From: Chitinophagaceae bacterium
GTDB lineage: Bacteria; Bacteroidota; Bacteroidia; Chitinophagales; Chitinophagaceae
Length of the DNA: 8,694 nucleotides
Direction: 5' to 3'
Assembly (NCBI GenBank): GCA_018061385.1
Contig: JAGOUF010000060.1
Coordinates: 1-8,694 of the forward strand
A program made the position numbers and the translations under genes. This document shows positions 1 through 6,677 of the stretch, piece by piece. Below the pieces are notes generated by a model. The model did not search any database. It was not told the DNA's origin and saw only the letters and a list, made by a program, of their open reading frames with translations. How positions within the stretch are numbered: position 1 is the stretch's first letter; each line of letters starts with the position of its first letter.

Positions 1-25
1 AAAAATTATGGAAGAATTATTATAT

Positions 26-60
26 AAAAAGTCCTATTATTGTAAACCAATAACAGGACT
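26..60 (-). terminator. Possible minus-strand terminator hairpin
   Basis: The arms at 30-42 and 48-60 pair over 13 bp with one mismatch (A36 opposite C54) around a 5-nt loop. Read on the minus strand, the hairpin is followed by five Ts (the As at 26-30), as expected of an intrinsic terminator. A stronger terminator lies between it and the nearest minus-strand gene, so it could be a back-up terminator. It could also belong to the repeat cluster that overlaps it at 41-120. Confidence 0.35.
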
Positions 61-120
61 AAAAATGAGTTGTAAATCTATTTTAGGATTAAGTGTAAAT
101 ATGTAAACTTATTTTAGGAC
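41..120. repeat. Three degenerate 19-bp repeats, period about 30 bp
   Basis: Copies at 41-59, 71-89 and 102-120 fit the consensus TGTAAAYYWATWWYAGGAY, with start-to-start spacing of 30 and 31 bp. Copies 2 and 3 match at 16 of 19 positions; copy 1 is more diverged in the middle. The TGTAAA and AGGA ends are kept in all three. A further TGTAAAT lies at 94-100. The spacers are only 11-12 bp, so this is not a CRISPR array. It may be the eroded end of a mobile element or a protein-binding array. No gene is visible between 1 and 234. Confidence 0.4.
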
Positions 121-136
121 GAGACATTCCCTGATA

Positions 137-157
137 GCGCGGAATTGCATTCCGTGC
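137..157. repeat. REP-like short hairpin
   Basis: A 9-bp stem (137-145 with 149-157, one G:T wobble) closes on a 3-nt loop. It is GC-rich compared with its surroundings, with GCGCGGAAT as the left arm. There is no T-run on either side, so it is not a terminator. A compact GC-rich palindrome in AT-rich intergenic DNA resembles REP elements mobilised by RAYT/IS200-like transposases. No such transposase is in the window, so this identity is inferred. Confidence 0.35.
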
Positions 158-166
158 CCACAAAGC

Positions 167-200
167 AAAAAAAACCCTGCAATCATCTTGCAGGGTTTTT
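167..200 (-). terminator. Intrinsic terminator of the aldehyde dehydrogenase gene
   Basis: CCCTGCA (175-181) pairs perfectly with TGCAGGG (189-195) around a 7-nt loop, and A/T pairing extends the stem at its base. On the minus strand the stem is followed by eight Ts (the As at 167-174), a strong intrinsic terminator about 35 nt past the stop codon of the aldehyde dehydrogenase. The T-run at 196-200 could also stop plus-strand transcription entering from the left, so it may be bidirectional. Confidence 0.85.
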
Positions 201-234
201 CTATTTTCTATTATTCTATTTTCTCAAAAGAAAA

Positions 235-1785
235 TTAAAAATCAAACTTAATACCTTGTGCTAACGGTAACGCTGTTCCGTAGTTAATCGTGTTCGTTTG
301 TCTTCTCATATATGCTTTCCATGCATCTGAACCTGATTCACGGCCACCACCTGTTTCTTTTTCACCACCAAAAGCACCACCAATTTCAGCACCAGAAGTT
401 CCAATGTTTACGTTAGCAATACCACAATCAGAACCCGCTGCCGAAAGGAATAATTCCATTTCTCTCATGTTGTTCGTAAAGATAGAAGAAGATAATCCTT
501 GAGGAACGGCATTTTGCATGGCAATCGCTTCTTCAATGGTACTGTATTTCATTACGTATAAAACAGGTGCGAATGTTTCGTGTTGCACGATTTCGAACTC
601 GTTTTTAGCTTCAATAATACATGGTTTTACATAACAACCACTTTCGTATCCTTTTCCTTCTAAAACACCACCTTCTACAATAACTCTTCCGCCTTCTGCT
701 TTTGCTTTTTCAATCGCGTTTAAGTAATCTTGCACTGCACCTTTATCGATAAGTGGACCCACGTGATTGTTAGCATCTAATGGATTTCCAATTTTTAACT
801 GAGCGTATGCTTTTGCTAAAACGTCTAAGGTTTTATCGTAAACACTTTCGTGAACAATTAATCTACGAGTTGACGTACAACGTTGACCTGCTGTTCCTAC
901 TGCTCCAAAAACCGCTCCTACCAATACCATTGATAAATCGGCTTCTTGAGAGACGATAATTGCGTTGTTTCCACCTAATTCTAAGATCGTGTTTCCAAAA
1001 CGCTCCGCAACCGTTTTTGATACGTGACGACCAATTCTTGTAGAACCTGTAAACGATACTAATGGAATACGTTTGTCATTATTGATTAAATCACCAGACT
1101 CGTTACCAACTACTAAACAGCTGATTCCTTCTGGTAAATTGTTTCTTTCTAATACGGTTTGAATGATGTTTTGACACGCAACACCACATAAAGGCGTTTT
1201 TGAACTTGGTTTCCAAATACAAACATCACCACAAATCCAAGCTAACATGGTGTTCCAAGACCAAACCGCTACTGGGAAGTTGAAAGCCGAAATGATTCCA
1301 ACAATTCCAAACGGATGCCATTGCTCATACATTCTGTGCATTGGACGTTCTGAATGCATGGTTAATCCGTGTAATTGACGTGATAAACCTACTGCGAAAT
1401 CACAGATGTCAATCATTTCTTGCACTTCTCCAAGACCTTCTTGATATGATTTACCCATTTCAAAAGACACTAATTTTCCTAATGCTTCTTTGTGTATACG
1501 CAATTCTTTTCCCATTTGACGAACGATTTCCCCTCTTTTTGGAGCCGGAACCAAACGCCATGTTTTGAACGCTTCTTCTGCAGCACTCATAGCTGTTTCG
1601 TAATCTTCTTTTGTTGAAGATTTTACTTTTCCAATCAAATCTCCTGTTGCAGGTGAATAAGATTCGATGATTTTTCCGTTAGAAAACCACTTTGTTCCAG
1701 TAGAAGTTCCTTCGTTAATTTCTTTAATGCCTAATTGTTGCAAAGCTTCTTGCATACCAAATTGAATTGCTGCTTCAGATATCAT
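235..1785 (-). CDS. amaB: ALDH7-family aldehyde dehydrogenase (piperideine-6-carboxylate / aminoadipate-semialdehyde type)
   Basis: NAD(P)-dependent oxidation of a semialdehyde to its acid in the cytoplasm. In the ALDH7 (antiquitin) family the usual substrate is alpha-aminoadipate semialdehyde or its cyclic form piperideine-6-carboxylate, from lysine breakdown. The 516 residues are full length. Visible motifs are the oxyanion Asn169 in SAFNFP, Lys192 in WKPSS, the cofactor loop FTGST (245-249), the general base Glu269 in LELGGNN, the catalytic Cys303 in GQRCTS, and Glu403/Phe405 in HETFAP. The C-terminal block with GGAFGGEK, TGGGRESGSDAWK and YMRRQT (about 469-497), plus LAQGIKF near the end, is the antiquitin signature and separates it from ALDH8-type aminomuconate-semialdehyde dehydrogenases. 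The start is the first Met of the frame; a second Met at residue 11 is less likely because the preceding residues fit the family N-terminus. It has its own -7 box and terminator, so it is probably monocistronic. The family is certain; the exact substrate and gene symbol are less so. Confidence 0.93.
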   Translation of the reverse strand: MISEAAIQFGMQEALQQLGIKEINEGTSTGTKWFSNGKIIESYSPATGDLIGKVKSSTKEDYETAMSAAEEAFKTWRLVPAPKRGEIVRQMGKELRIHKEALGKLVSFEMGKSYQEGLGEVQEMIDICDFAVGLSRQLHGLTMHSERPMHRMYEQWHPFGIVGIISAFNFPVAVWSWNTMLAWICGDVCIWKPSSKTPLCGVACQNIIQTVLERNNLPEGISCLVVGNESGDLINNDKRIPLVSFTGSTRIGRHVSKTVAERFGNTILELGGNNAIIVSQEADLSMVLVGAVFGAVGTAGQRCTSTRRLIVHESVYDKTLDVLAKAYAQLKIGNPLDANNHVGPLIDKGAVQDYLNAIEKAKAEGGRVIVEGGVLEGKGYESGCYVKPCIIEAKNEFEIVQHETFAPVLYVMKYSTIEEAIAMQNAVPQGLSSSIFTNNMREMELFLSAAGSDCGIANVNIGTSGAEIGGAFGGEKETGGGRESGSDAWKAYMRRQTNTINYGTALPLAQGIKFDF

Positions 1786-1822
1786 TTTATAACTTTTTAT
1801 TCGGTTTTTGTTAAATTTTTAT

Positions 1823-1830
1823 CAAAGATA
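1823..1830 (-). promoter_or_regulatory. Bacteroidota -7 box upstream of the aldehyde dehydrogenase
   Basis: Read on the minus strand this is TATCTTTG, an exact match to the Bacteroidota -7 consensus TAnnTTTG. It lies 37 nt upstream of the start codon. A -33 TTG at the usual spacing is not evident, so the call rests on one box and the position. The region between it and the start has no Shine-Dalgarno sequence, only A/T-rich DNA, which is normal for this phylum. Confidence 0.5.
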
Positions 1831-1875
1831 AAAAATATATTGTAACTCCGTAAATGTAATTGTGTTTTAAAATTT

Positions 1876-2002
1876 TAACCACATAGAATCATAGGTTACT
1901 ATACTCAGATAAAGTCGTTTCACTTAACATGAGAAACCATAGACCTCTATCTAACCAGAATGGTCTATCCCGTTCTCTTTTTTCTATGTTTCTATGTGGT
2001 TA
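1876..2002. repeat. 127-bp nested palindromic element (MITE- or REP-like)
   Basis: The outer arms at 1876-1894 and 1984-2002 are inverted repeats matching at 18 of 19 positions; the right arm reads ctatgtttctatgtggtta. Inside is a second hairpin: ATAGACC (1939-1945) pairs with GGTCTAT (1962-1968), and GAGAA (1931-1935) with TTCTC (1973-1977), with an interior loop. It starts 5 nt after the dioxygenase stop codon and fills most of the 222-bp gap before the aldehyde dehydrogenase. It holds no ORF. I see no clear target-site duplication. It may be a dispersed non-autonomous element, and when transcribed it could act as a terminator or 3'-end stabiliser for the dioxygenase mRNA. Confidence 0.6.
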
Positions 2003-2007
2003 GAGAT

Positions 2008-2550
2008 TTATTTCTTAATTGTAAATTTAGGATTGGTTTCCATTACAGTGCCACATTTTTTGCAGGTTCTTTTTTCTTCTGAATTGTAGAACGTACTGAA
2101 ATGCGGTAGAAAATCCTTTTCTATATCGTGTAATTCGAAATATACTTCGTGTAATTTATGATTGCAATTGTCGCAAAACCACAATAAACCATCATTGAAT
2201 CCTTTGCCAACACGTTTTCTTTCGATTACCAATCCGATAGAACCTTCCGTTCTTGCTGGTGAATGTGGTACTTTAGCAGGATGTAAATACATATCGCCTG
2301 CTGAAAGTTTCATAGCTTTCTTTTCGCCATCTTCTTGAATGTAAACGGTGATTTCACCTTCTAACTGATAGAATAATTCTTCGGTTTCATTGTAGTGATA
2401 GTCTTTTCGTGCATTGGGTCCACCCACAACCATTACAATGTAATCATCAGATTCCACATATAAATTCTTATTACTCACAGGTGGTTTTAACAATGCTTTG
2501 TTGTCCTCAATCCACTTTTGTAAATTAAACGGTTTTCCTATTGCCATCAT
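2008..2550 (-). CDS. nbaC: 3-hydroxyanthranilate 3,4-dioxygenase
   Basis: A cytoplasmic Fe(II) cupin dioxygenase that opens the ring of 3-hydroxyanthranilate to 2-amino-3-carboxymuconate semialdehyde. This step belongs to the kynurenine route of tryptophan breakdown or to quinolinate/NAD synthesis. At 180 residues it is the usual bacterial length. The iron ligands are His52, Glu58 and His96, in YHYNETEE and KVPHSP. Substrate-binding Arg48, Arg100 and Glu110 are present. The C-terminal rubredoxin-like metal site is intact (CDNC 126-129, CKKC 163-166). Recalled numbering of the Cupriavidus enzyme (His51, Glu57, His95) fits if translation begins at the second of two adjacent ATGs, at 2547; either start gives nearly the same protein. 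No other kynurenine-pathway gene is in the window. An intrinsic terminator lies just upstream, so it probably has its own promoter; only a weak -7-like TAACTTTA (2566-2573) is seen. Confidence 0.96.
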   Translation of the reverse strand: MMAIGKPFNLQKWIEDNKALLKPPVSNKNLYVESDDYIVMVVGGPNARKDYHYNETEELFYQLEGEITVYIQEDGEKKAMKLSAGDMYLHPAKVPHSPARTEGSIGLVIERKRVGKGFNDGLLWFCDNCNHKLHEVYFELHDIEKDFLPHFSTFYNSEEKRTCKKCGTVMETNPKFTIKK

Positions 2551-2581
2551 TTTTAATTTAAAACGTAAAGTTACTAAAAAG

Positions 2582-2620
2582 AAAAAAGGTTAGCTGTACT
2601 TTTTGTTACAAACTAACCTT
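2582..2620 (-). terminator. Intrinsic terminator of the EEP-family gene
   Basis: AAGGTTAG (2586-2593) pairs perfectly with CTAACCTT (2613-2620), and an inner TGTA/TACA stem (2595-2598 with 2607-2610) closes the loop. On the minus strand the stem runs into a T-rich tract from the As at 2576-2587. It starts about 20 nt after the stop codon of the EEP-family gene and separates that gene from the dioxygenase transcript. Confidence 0.8.
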
Positions 2621-2641
2621 ATTAAATTATTAACTTTGGAA

Positions 2642-3757
2642 TTACTTCACTTCTTTCACTAAATAAATATAAACTGGGAAGTGATCCGAGAATCCAGGAA
2701 CTCCGTTTTGATTACGAAGTGGATATCCTTTGTACTGACCCGTTTTCTGAATTAAGAAAGGTTTGTTGTAAATACCCGCCTTCCAATATTTGAACGAACT
2801 ATAATCGTTATTATCCGCAGGAATTAATTGCTGACTTACCATGATTTGGTCAAAAATATCACCTGAATCTCTGTAGAATAAAGAAGCATGTCCGTCTTTG
2901 GCCATTTGCTCAAATGGATTGTAAACGTCTCTTGGTTCTTTTAATTCTGTTTTCTTAAGTTTAGCGCCAATACCTTGTTTCACACTTTTATTATAAGCAC
3001 CATCATTTAAATCTCCCATGGTAATGAATTTAGCCTTTGGGTTAATTTTTATGATTGAATCCATTATTTTTCGGTTTAATCTACCTGCCGCTTCTCTGTA
3101 AGGACTACTTTTTTTCTCTCCACCAGAACGTGATGGCCAGTGGTTTACAATAACATTAATTTCTTCACCGTCTAACAAACCAGTAACTAAAAGTTGGTCA
3201 CGAGTGTAAATTCTTTTTGTCTTTTTATCGTAGTTAACGTTTTCTTCAACCTCTTCATCTTCTTTTTTGTCTTTTTTATCAGTCGCAGATTCTGACTCAT
3301 ATACATACAGAGGAACATTGATGTAGCTTGTTGGTTGGAAATACTTTTCTTGGTATAAAAAACCAACATCAATTCCACGTTTATCTGGCGAATCAAAGTG
3401 TACTACTTTATATCCTTTATTAATTAAGGCAGGATGTTTTACTAAATCTTCTAACACTCTTCTATTCTCAATTTCACAAGCACCAATAATAACTGGTGAA
3501 TTTTTTTGGTTTTCGCTTGTACCTAATTCAATTAGAACTCTACTTAAATTATCTAATTTCTTTTTATAATTCTTTTTTGTCCAACCGTTCACAGGAGTAT
3601 ATTCTTCATCATATGTATCGGGATCGTTAATTGTATCAAACAAATTTTCAAAATTGTAAAATGCAACCGTATGCACCTTAAATTTTTTATCCTGAGAAAA
3701 AGCACTATTGATAGACAAAATCACGGTAAATACAGCCAAAAGGTGTTTAATTTTCAT
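2642..3757 (-). CDS. Exported endonuclease/exonuclease/phosphatase-family protein
   Basis: A secreted metal-dependent phosphoesterase of the EEP (DNase I / exonuclease III) fold. Members cleave phosphodiester or phosphomonoester bonds in nucleic acids or small molecules. Residues 1-21 form a Sec signal peptide with no lipobox cysteine, so the mature protein is probably periplasmic or secreted. Fold motifs occur in order: Asn35/Glu37 in FYNFENLF, the metal-binding Glu95 in CEIEN, RGIDVGF (127-133), the catalytic His206 in NHWPSR, Asp249 and Asn251 in GDLND, Asp304 in FDQIMVS, and Asp358/His359 in the terminal SDH. All key residues are intact. A highly charged Lys/Asp/Glu insert (about 154-183) lies between two core strands. 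The gene is divergent from the TonB receptor operon and shares its 139-bp upstream region, which suggests a joint role in nutrient scavenging. The substrate cannot be read from the sequence. Confidence 0.88.
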   Translation of the reverse strand: MKIKHLLAVFTVILSINSAFSQDKKFKVHTVAFYNFENLFDTINDPDTYDEEYTPVNGWTKKNYKKKLDNLSRVLIELGTSENQKNSPVIIGACEIENRRVLEDLVKHPALINKGYKVVHFDSPDKRGIDVGFLYQEKYFQPTSYINVPLYVYESESATDKKDKKEDEEVEENVNYDKKTKRIYTRDQLLVTGLLDGEEINVIVNHWPSRSGGEKKSSPYREAAGRLNRKIMDSIIKINPKAKFITMGDLNDGAYNKSVKQGIGAKLKKTELKEPRDVYNPFEQMAKDGHASLFYRDSGDIFDQIMVSQQLIPADNNDYSSFKYWKAGIYNKPFLIQKTGQYKGYPLRNQNGVPGFSDHFPVYIYLVKEVK

Positions 3758-3759
3758 AA

Positions 3760-3832
3760 ATTAAATGTTATATTAATATCAAGCTTATTACAAATTGGGA
3801 GCCAAAGGTAAATAATATTATTAAATGTTATA
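3760..3832. promoter_or_regulatory. 13-bp direct repeat pair spanning the divergent promoters
   Basis: ATTAAATGTTATA occurs exactly at 3760-3772 and again at 3820-3832, 60 bp apart and in the same orientation. The first copy is in the 5' leader of the EEP gene. The second overlaps the start of the plus-strand -7 box of the receptor gene. The pairing suggests a shared operator, but the DNA is so A/T-rich that a chance repeat is possible. Confidence 0.3.
3803..3810 (-). promoter_or_regulatory. Bacteroidota -7 box for the EEP-family gene
   Basis: Read on the minus strand this is TACCTTTG, an exact fit to TAnnTTTG, 45 nt upstream of the EEP start codon. A matching -33 element is not evident. It lies 20 bp from the oppositely oriented receptor box, giving a back-to-back promoter arrangement. 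Confidence 0.5.
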
Positions 3833-3838
3833 CATTTG
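3831..3838 (+). promoter_or_regulatory. Bacteroidota -7 box for the receptor operon
   Basis: TACATTTG matches TAnnTTTG exactly and lies 58 nt before the receptor start codon, so transcription would begin a few bases downstream, near 3843-3846. No TTG is found at the expected -33 distance; the nearest, at 3795-3797, is too far away. That may mean the promoter needs an activator or an alternative sigma factor, or only that the element is weak. Confidence 0.5.
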
Positions 3839-3844
3839 TAGGCT

Positions 3845-3866
3845 GTTAAGTTTTTAACCACTTAAC
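3845..3866 (+). other. Small hairpin in the receptor leader
   Basis: GTTAAGT (3845-3851) and ACTTAAC (3860-3866) form a perfect 7-bp inverted repeat with an 8-nt loop. It sits at or just after the predicted transcription start of the receptor operon and 30 nt before the start codon. It could be an operator dyad or a 5'-end stabilising hairpin. It has no T-run, so it is not a terminator. Confidence 0.3.
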
Positions 3867-3896
3867 GTTAAATAAGTATTAATTATAATTTTCTCT

Positions 3897-6665
3897 ATGA
3901 AAAAACTTGTATTAAGCACTTTACTAGTGCTACAAGCCGTTTTTGTTTTTGCACAGCAAAGTCCAGCCTTAAAAGGTAAGGTTATCGATGCTAAAAGTCA
4001 AAAACCTTTACAAAATGTTGTTGCAACCATTCAAAGTACCAATCAATCTGCTTTGACTGATTTTGACGGAAATTTTGTTTTTCAATCACTTCCTGCTGGG
4101 GAACAAGTATTAGTAGTTAAGTCTACAGGATACAACCAACAGACGTTTGTATTAGAACCTAACAATGGGGAACCATTGGATTTAGGGGTTGTGGTCTTAG
4201 AAGAAGATGTAACTTCTGAACAACAGTTGAGTTTAGTTACTATCACCGAAAATGACTTAGGAGATGATAACAGTGGGTCGGAAAGTACTTCTGGTTTATT
4301 ACAAGCCACAAGAGATACTTACCAACAAGCTGCTGCATTTAACTGGGGGCAATCTCGTTTTAGAATTAGAGGTTTAGATAATGAATATGGAGTAACCATG
4401 ATTAATGGTATTTCAATGAATAAATTGTATGATGGAAGACCACAATGGAGTAACTGGGGTGGTTTAAATGATGCCACTAGAAATCAAGAATTCACAATGG
4501 GTTCTGCGCCTTCAGATTATACATTTGGTAGTGCATTAGGAACACAAGAAATCAACACAAGAGCTTCATTCTACCGTCCTGGATCTAGAATCTCTATGTC
4601 GGGAACGAATACCAATTATAGTTGGAGAACCATGGGTACTTATGCCTCTGGGATGAACAAAGAAGGATGGGCGTTTGTTGTTTCTGCATCAAGAAGATGG
4701 GCTCAAGAAGGCTATTTTGAAGGAACTGACTATGCTGCCAATTCATTGTTTGCAAGTGTTGAGAAAAAAATAAACGACAAACACAGCATTAACTTAACTG
4801 CAATTTATGCTCAAAATAGTAGAGGAAAAAACTCTCCAAACACAAAAGAAGTGAACGATTTAATGGGAATTAAATACAACTCTTATTGGGGATGGCAAGA
4901 TGGCGAAAAACGTAACTCTAGAGAGAAAAACGTTGAAGAGCCTATTGCAATGTTATCGCACTACTGGAAAATTACAGAAAGAACAACTTTAAATACAAAT
5001 GTTGCCTTTCAAACAGGATCTATTGGAAACTCTAGATTAGATTATCAAATAGGAAACAATCCAGATCCAACCTACTACAAAAATTTACCTAGCTATTATA
5101 GTAATTTAGGAGATGCTGCAGGTGCAGCTTCTGCTGAAACATTTTTCTTGAATAATAGTCAAATAAATTGGAATGCAATGTACATTGCTAACCAAAATAG
5201 TGCGTTTCCAGGAAGAAGTGTTTATGCTTTGTATGAAGACAGAACAGATGACAATCAATTAAGCGCAAATAGTATTTTAAATTCAAGTATTTCTGAAAAT
5301 GTAAGCTTAACTGCTGGTGCAAATTTCAGAAAACTTCGCTCACACAATCATCAAAACTTAATTGATTTATTGGGTGGTCAATATTTCTTAGATATCGATC
5401 CTTTTTATTCTAGAGATGCTGGTCAGTCTGACTTAAATAACCCAAACAGACAAATTGGTGAAAATGACTCTTATGGTTATAACTATTTATTACATGCATT
5501 AACATTTGATGGATTTACACAATTTAAATTTACTTATGATAAAGCTGATTTCTATTTAGCACAATCATTCTCTAGAACAGAATATCAAAGAGAAGGTTTG
5601 TACAGAAATGGAATCTATGCTGATAATTCTTTTGGTAAAGGAGAAAGCATCACATTTGAAAACTTCGGATTCAAAGGAGGTTTAACATACAAATTAAACG
5701 GAAGAAATTACTTAGATTTCAACGGTTTATACCAAACTAAAGCACCAAGTTTAAGAAACTCTTTTTCTAATGCTAGAATGAACAATGTAATTACTCCAGA
5801 CTTAGAAAGTGAGAGCATTACAAGTGCTGATGGAAGTTATATCTTAAGAGCTCCAAAATTCAAAGCGCGTATAACAGGTTTCTATTCTAAAATTCAAAAT
5901 GCTACTGAAATTGCTTTCTTCTATGGAGAAGGAATTGGTGGTGATGATGGTGGCGATGAAGACACTTTTGTAAGTGAGATTGTTACAGGAATTGAAAAAC
6001 AAAATATGGGTGCTGAACTTGGTTTAGAATTCCAAATTACTTCAACTATCAAAGCAACTGCTGCTGCTTCTTATGGTCAGTATATTTATTCAGACAATGC
6101 TAAGTTAAAAACAAACGATGATGCATTAGCTGCTGCAGGAAATAACTCTTTAACAGACTTTGGTACGGTTTATATGAAAAACTATCACCAACCAGGTATG
6201 CCACAAACAGCGGCTTCATTTGGTTTAGAATACAGAGATCCTAATTTCTGGTGGATTGGAGCTAACGTTAACTATTTAGCTAACAGTTATGTTGATTTCG
6301 CTAATATCTTAAGAACAGATAATTTTAGTATTGATGGAGCTACAGGTGATAATTATTCTGGAGCTACACCTGAAACGGTTAGAGATATCCTTAAACAAGA
6401 AAAATTTAATAGTTTTACATTAGTTAATTTAACGGGTGGAAAATCTTGGAGAATAAGCAAAGCCAATCGTAACACAGTAGGATTCTTTGCGTCAGTAAAT
6501 AACGTTTTTGATATCACCTACAAAACAGGTGGTTTTGAACAATCTAGAAAAGCAACTTTCCCAGATTTACAAGCTGACCAAGCTAACGGAACACCTTCTT
6601 TTGGATCTAAATATTTTTACGGATACGGAAGAACATTCTTTGTTAACTTCTACATAAACTTCTAA
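3897..6665 (+). CDS. TonB-dependent outer-membrane receptor with carboxypeptidase-regulatory-like domain
   Basis: An outer-membrane beta-barrel that imports a ligand using energy from TonB-ExbBD. Its 922 residues comprise a Sec signal peptide (about 1-19, VFA before QQ), a CarboxypepD_reg-like Ig-fold domain (about 25-101, with GKVID, TDFDGNF and the Gly-Tyr pair near 79), a linker that may hold the TonB box around VTIT (114-117), a plug domain (about 130-235, with RFRIRGLD, MINGISMNK and NWGGLND), and a long barrel ending in aromatic-rich FFVNFYINF. The terminal Phe is typical of outer-membrane barrels. There is no STN domain. It is not followed by a SusD-type gene, so it is not a SusCD pair; two small lipoproteins follow instead, the first only 12 nt downstream. 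A Gly/Asp-rich stretch (about 679-690) probably lies in an extracellular loop. The ligand is unknown; the divergent phosphoesterase hints at a phosphorylated or nucleotide-derived nutrient. Confidence 0.93.
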   Translation: MKKLVLSTLLVLQAVFVFAQQSPALKGKVIDAKSQKPLQNVVATIQSTNQSALTDFDGNFVFQSLPAGEQVLVVKSTGYNQQTFVLEPNNGEPLDLGVVVLEEDVTSEQQLSLVTITENDLGDDNSGSESTSGLLQATRDTYQQAAAFNWGQSRFRIRGLDNEYGVTMINGISMNKLYDGRPQWSNWGGLNDATRNQEFTMGSAPSDYTFGSALGTQEINTRASFYRPGSRISMSGTNTNYSWRTMGTYASGMNKEGWAFVVSASRRWAQEGYFEGTDYAANSLFASVEKKINDKHSINLTAIYAQNSRGKNSPNTKEVNDLMGIKYNSYWGWQDGEKRNSREKNVEEPIAMLSHYWKITERTTLNTNVAFQTGSIGNSRLDYQIGNNPDPTYYKNLPSYYSNLGDAAGAASAETFFLNNSQINWNAMYIANQNSAFPGRSVYALYEDRTDDNQLSANSILNSSISENVSLTAGANFRKLRSHNHQNLIDLLGGQYFLDIDPFYSRDAGQSDLNNPNRQIGENDSYGYNYLLHALTFDGFTQFKFTYDKADFYLAQSFSRTEYQREGLYRNGIYADNSFGKGESITFENFGFKGGLTYKLNGRNYLDFNGLYQTKAPSLRNSFSNARMNNVITPDLESESITSADGSYILRAPKFKARITGFYSKIQNATEIAFFYGEGIGGDDGGDEDTFVSEIVTGIEKQNMGAELGLEFQITSTIKATAAASYGQYIYSDNAKLKTNDDALAAAGNNSLTDFGTVYMKNYHQPGMPQTAASFGLEYRDPNFWWIGANVNYLANSYVDFANILRTDNFSIDGATGDNYSGATPETVRDILKQEKFNSFTLVNLTGGKSWRISKANRNTVGFFASVNNVFDITYKTGGFEQSRKATFPDLQADQANGTPSFGSKYFYGYGRTFFVNFYINF

Positions 6666-6677
6666 AAAAAATATACT

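Noticed and set aside
41..120. CRISPR array
   Set aside because: Units are degenerate, spacers are only 11-12 bp, and there are just three copies with no cas gene in the window.
290..502. 70-residue plus-strand reading frame
   Set aside because: Lies antisense inside the highly conserved aldehyde dehydrogenase; Pro-rich composition is a shadow of the real gene, with no promoter or family resemblance.
1341..1568. 75-residue plus-strand reading frame
   Set aside because: Antisense to the same aldehyde dehydrogenase; its hydrophobic look comes from reverse-complemented codons.
1786..2007. Hidden small gene between the aldehyde dehydrogenase and the dioxygenase
   Set aside because: The gap is filled by the palindromic element and a promoter-like box; I see no ORF with a plausible start or protein-like composition.
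3187..3396. 69-residue minus-strand reading frame
   Set aside because: Alternative frame over the charged insert of the EEP-family gene; no independent coding signal.
4082..4309. 75-residue minus-strand reading frame
   Set aside because: Antisense to the N-terminal domains of the TonB-dependent receptor; Ser/Thr-rich shadow.
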